From Dokdonella_A sp039926025 (lineage in GTDB: Bacteria; Pseudomonadota; Gammaproteobacteria; Xanthomonadales; Rhodanobacteraceae): a stretch of DNA of 17,305 nt. Under the pieces are notes generated by a model. It was given only the letters and a program-made list of their open reading frames with translations, did no database searches and was not told where the DNA came from. Position 1 is the stretch's first letter. Each line of letters starts with the position of its first letter. Positions 16,211-17,305 of the stretch are shown in pieces. The stretch lies in contig JBDSXV010000233.1 of assembly GCA_039926025.1 (NCBI GenBank), positions 1-17,305 on the forward strand. Direction: 5' to 3'. Made by a program: the position numbers and the translations under genes.

Positions 16211-16230
16211 CGGCCTCCATTTCCAGGCCG
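16211..16230. terminator. Hairpin between the pseudogene and the convergent gene
   Basis: CGGCCT (16211-16216) pairs perfectly with AGGCCG (16225-16230) around the loop CCATTTCC. It lies between a plus-strand stop at 16128 and a minus-strand stop at 16284. Neither side has a T-run, so its role as a bidirectional terminator is only possible. Confidence 0.3.
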
Positions 16231-16283
16231 CCCCTGGCTCGTTCGTGACACTCGAGTTTTCTGATGGGTCTGTACCTGCTCGA

Positions 16284-16826
16284 CTATGACTTCGGCCAGC
16301 CCAGCGCGAGATCGAACGAAACCGCGCAATTCATGTCGGTGTCGTTGTACGGTGCTTCGTGCGCCTCGCTGATCACCTTGCCGACGACGCGCGCCGGACC
16401 TTTGGTCTGCAGAACCACCTTGCCATTGCCGCCATCGATTCCGGTCAGCATCCCGTCGCTCGCCAGATACATGATGCTGACGATCGATGCCATGTCCACC
16501 TCGCCGGCCACATGCTGCAGCTCGATCCAGCCGTCCGTTGTCGCCGAGCGCTGCTTCTTGATCTCCTGCCCGCGCGAACTCGTGAAGGTGCTTTCACCAG
16601 GCGCGCTTTTGCACGCAGCGCATGCCGCCAGCGCTTTTCGATCAAGCGGCTTGGCCGTAAGGTAAATCGCGGTCGTCGCTACCCCGTCCGAATCGCGCGC
16701 GTCGACAAACGCAATGCCGTCGCTGAACGTGAGCCGCTTGCCACCCCGCTCGCAGAAACCCTGCACCGAATCGGCAAGGGCCGGTACCGCCGCAAGACAA
16801 AGCACCATCAAGATCAAAGCGCGCAT
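16284..16826 (-). CDS. Small exported protein of unknown function
   Basis: A 180-residue protein. The ATG at 16826 has GAGGA seven bases upstream and opens a textbook Sec signal peptide, MRALILMVLCLAAVPALA, cut before DSVQGFC. The longer frame to 16973 adds 49 Arg/Pro-rich residues that run into the repeat region and look untranslated. The mature protein (about 162 residues) has four cysteines: one in QGFCERGGKRL, two in ALAACAACKSA and one in DMNCAVSF. Two disulfides in the periplasm are therefore possible. Short beta-strand-like segments alternate with Gly/Asp turns, and no membrane segment is visible after the signal. I do not recognise the family. It stands alone between the kinase remnant and the REP array. 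Confidence 0.8.
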   Translation of the reverse strand: MRALILMVLCLAAVPALADSVQGFCERGGKRLTFSDGIAFVDARDSDGVATTAIYLTAKPLDRKALAACAACKSAPGESTFTSSRGQEIKKQRSATTDGWIELQHVAGEVDMASIVSIMYLASDGMLTGIDGGNGKVVLQTKGPARVVGKVISEAHEAPYNDTDMNCAVSFDLALGWPKS

Positions 16827-16941
16827 GTGGTCATCCTCGAGTTTCGTACAAGAGTGGGGTCGACGGCGATTTCGTGCGTCGTCGGGAGTACAAACGCGCA
16901 AGGGCGCCCGCAGGGGACAGCGAGCGACACCATCCCCACGC

Positions 16942-17109
16942 GACCCTCCCCGTGAACGGGACGGCTTGAGCATTTGTGGGAGCGGCCTTCAGCCGCGATG
17001 CTCGTGTTCTCTTTTGCACATCACGAAACGCATCGCGGCTGAAGCCGCTCCCACAGAGGCGCGCTCACCGCAGTGCAACGGCTGAGCTTTGTGGAACCAC
17101 CACCCCGCC
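16942..17109. repeat. Tandem repeat unit 1 (168 bp) with paired REP sequences
   Basis: The unit starts at GACCCTCCCC. It includes a short palindrome (CCCGT-GA-ACGGG, 16949-16960), the inverted REP pair at 16975-17055 and a tail ending before 17110. Over its first ~145 bases it differs from unit 2 at only about four positions, one of them a single T gained or lost. Confidence 0.85.
16975..17055. repeat. Inverted REP pair (REPIN-like hairpin), copy 1
   Basis: The left arm (16975-17001) begins TGTGGGAGCGGC and ends GCCGCGATGC. The right arm (17030-17055) is its reverse complement except for one missing base. The 28-base centre has further pairing, CGTG with CACG. Each arm contains its own small GCGGC/GCCGC hairpin. 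This is the form of REP doublets moved by RAYT transposases in Pseudomonas and Xanthomonadales; no RAYT gene is present here. Confidence 0.85.
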
Positions 17110-17278
17110 GACCCTCCCCGTGGACGGGACGGCTTGAGCATTTGTGGGAGCGGCCTTCAGCCGCGATGCTCGTGTTCTCTTTGCACATCACGAAACGCAT
17201 CGCGGCTGAAGCCGCTCCCACAGAGGCGCGCTCACCGGAGTGCAACAGCTGAAGGTTGTGGACACACCATCCCCACCC
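17110..17278. repeat. Tandem repeat unit 2 (169 bp) with paired REP sequences
   Basis: A direct copy of unit 1 placed head to tail with it. The tail is more diverged and ends in ACACCATCCCCACCC, a string also seen just before unit 1 (ACACCATCCCCAC, 16927-16939), so the array has the same left flank and internal junction. Confidence 0.85.
17143..17222. repeat. Inverted REP pair (REPIN-like hairpin), copy 2
   Basis: The arms (17143-17169 and 17197-17222) are identical to copy 1; the centre is one base shorter (27 bases, CTCTTT in place of CTCTTTT). Confidence 0.85.
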
Positions 17279-17305
17279 AACCCTCCCCTTGAAGGGGAGG
17301 GCTTG
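17279..17305. repeat. Start of tandem repeat unit 3, cut by the window edge
   Basis: AACCCTCCCC restarts the unit. Here the opening palindrome is perfect: CCCTCCCCTT (17281-17290) and AAGGGGAGGG (17292-17301) around a single G. Units 1 and 2 keep only a reduced form of it. The array probably continues to the right. Confidence 0.7.

Noticed and set aside
16942..17305. CRISPR-like array
   Set aside because: The repeats are long, themselves palindromic, and the intervening sequence is repeated too; this is a REP array, with no spacers and no cas genes.

Overview
The window is GC-rich DNA from a gammaproteobacterium, most likely of the Xanthomonadales (Rhodanobacteraceae/Xanthomonadaceae-like). 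The reasons are its codon use, a secreted protein ending in an 'IFxxGF(E/D)' tail of a kind I associate with that group, an ECF sigma factor coupled to a Ser/Thr kinase, and palindromic REP elements of the 'GTGGGAGCGGCTTCAGCCGC' type. The lineage is an inference from these features; no rRNA or other marker gene is present.

Layout, left to right. (1) 1-265 (-): the start of an exported protein cut by the window edge. (2) 539-1832 (-): a secreted beta-helix protein followed by a good intrinsic terminator. (3) 2059-5381 (+): a two-gene operon of an ECF sigma factor and a membrane Ser/Thr kinase with a TPR tail, joined by a TTGA stop/start overlap. (4) 5477-7000 (-): an exported, histidine-rich TPR-like protein, convergent with the kinase. 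(5) 7463-15515 (+): a cyclic-di-GMP block. It contains a PAS/GAF/GGDEF diguanylate cyclase, then (again overlapping by TTGA) a receiver/PAS/GAF/HD-GYP phosphodiesterase, then a GspE/PilB-type ATPase carrying three tandem MshEN-like c-di-GMP-binding motifs. A perfect FNR-type palindrome lies on the phosphodiesterase stop codon, 64 bp before the ATPase start. (6) 15617-16128 (+): a decayed second copy of the kinase's TPR tail, about 81% identical in protein over 111 residues. (7) 16284-16826 (-): a small exported protein of unknown function. (8) 16942-17305: tandem ~168-bp units, each carrying an inverted pair of REP sequences, running off the right edge.

Two signalling systems stand out. In the first, the sigma factor has Arg-Thr-Thr-Ala where ordinary ECF sigma factors carry an acidic region-2.2 motif. 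This fits the kinase-activated ECF43-type arrangement, in which phosphorylation supplies the missing negative charge. In the second, a synthase, a hydrolase and a probable effector for the same second messenger are adjacent and co-oriented, which suggests a local c-di-GMP circuit controlling a type IV pilus or type II secretion motor. The kinase-tail repeats flank the c-di-GMP block at a distance of 10.7 kb, which suggests past rearrangement here. No tRNA, rRNA, CRISPR array, insertion sequence or transposase gene was seen.
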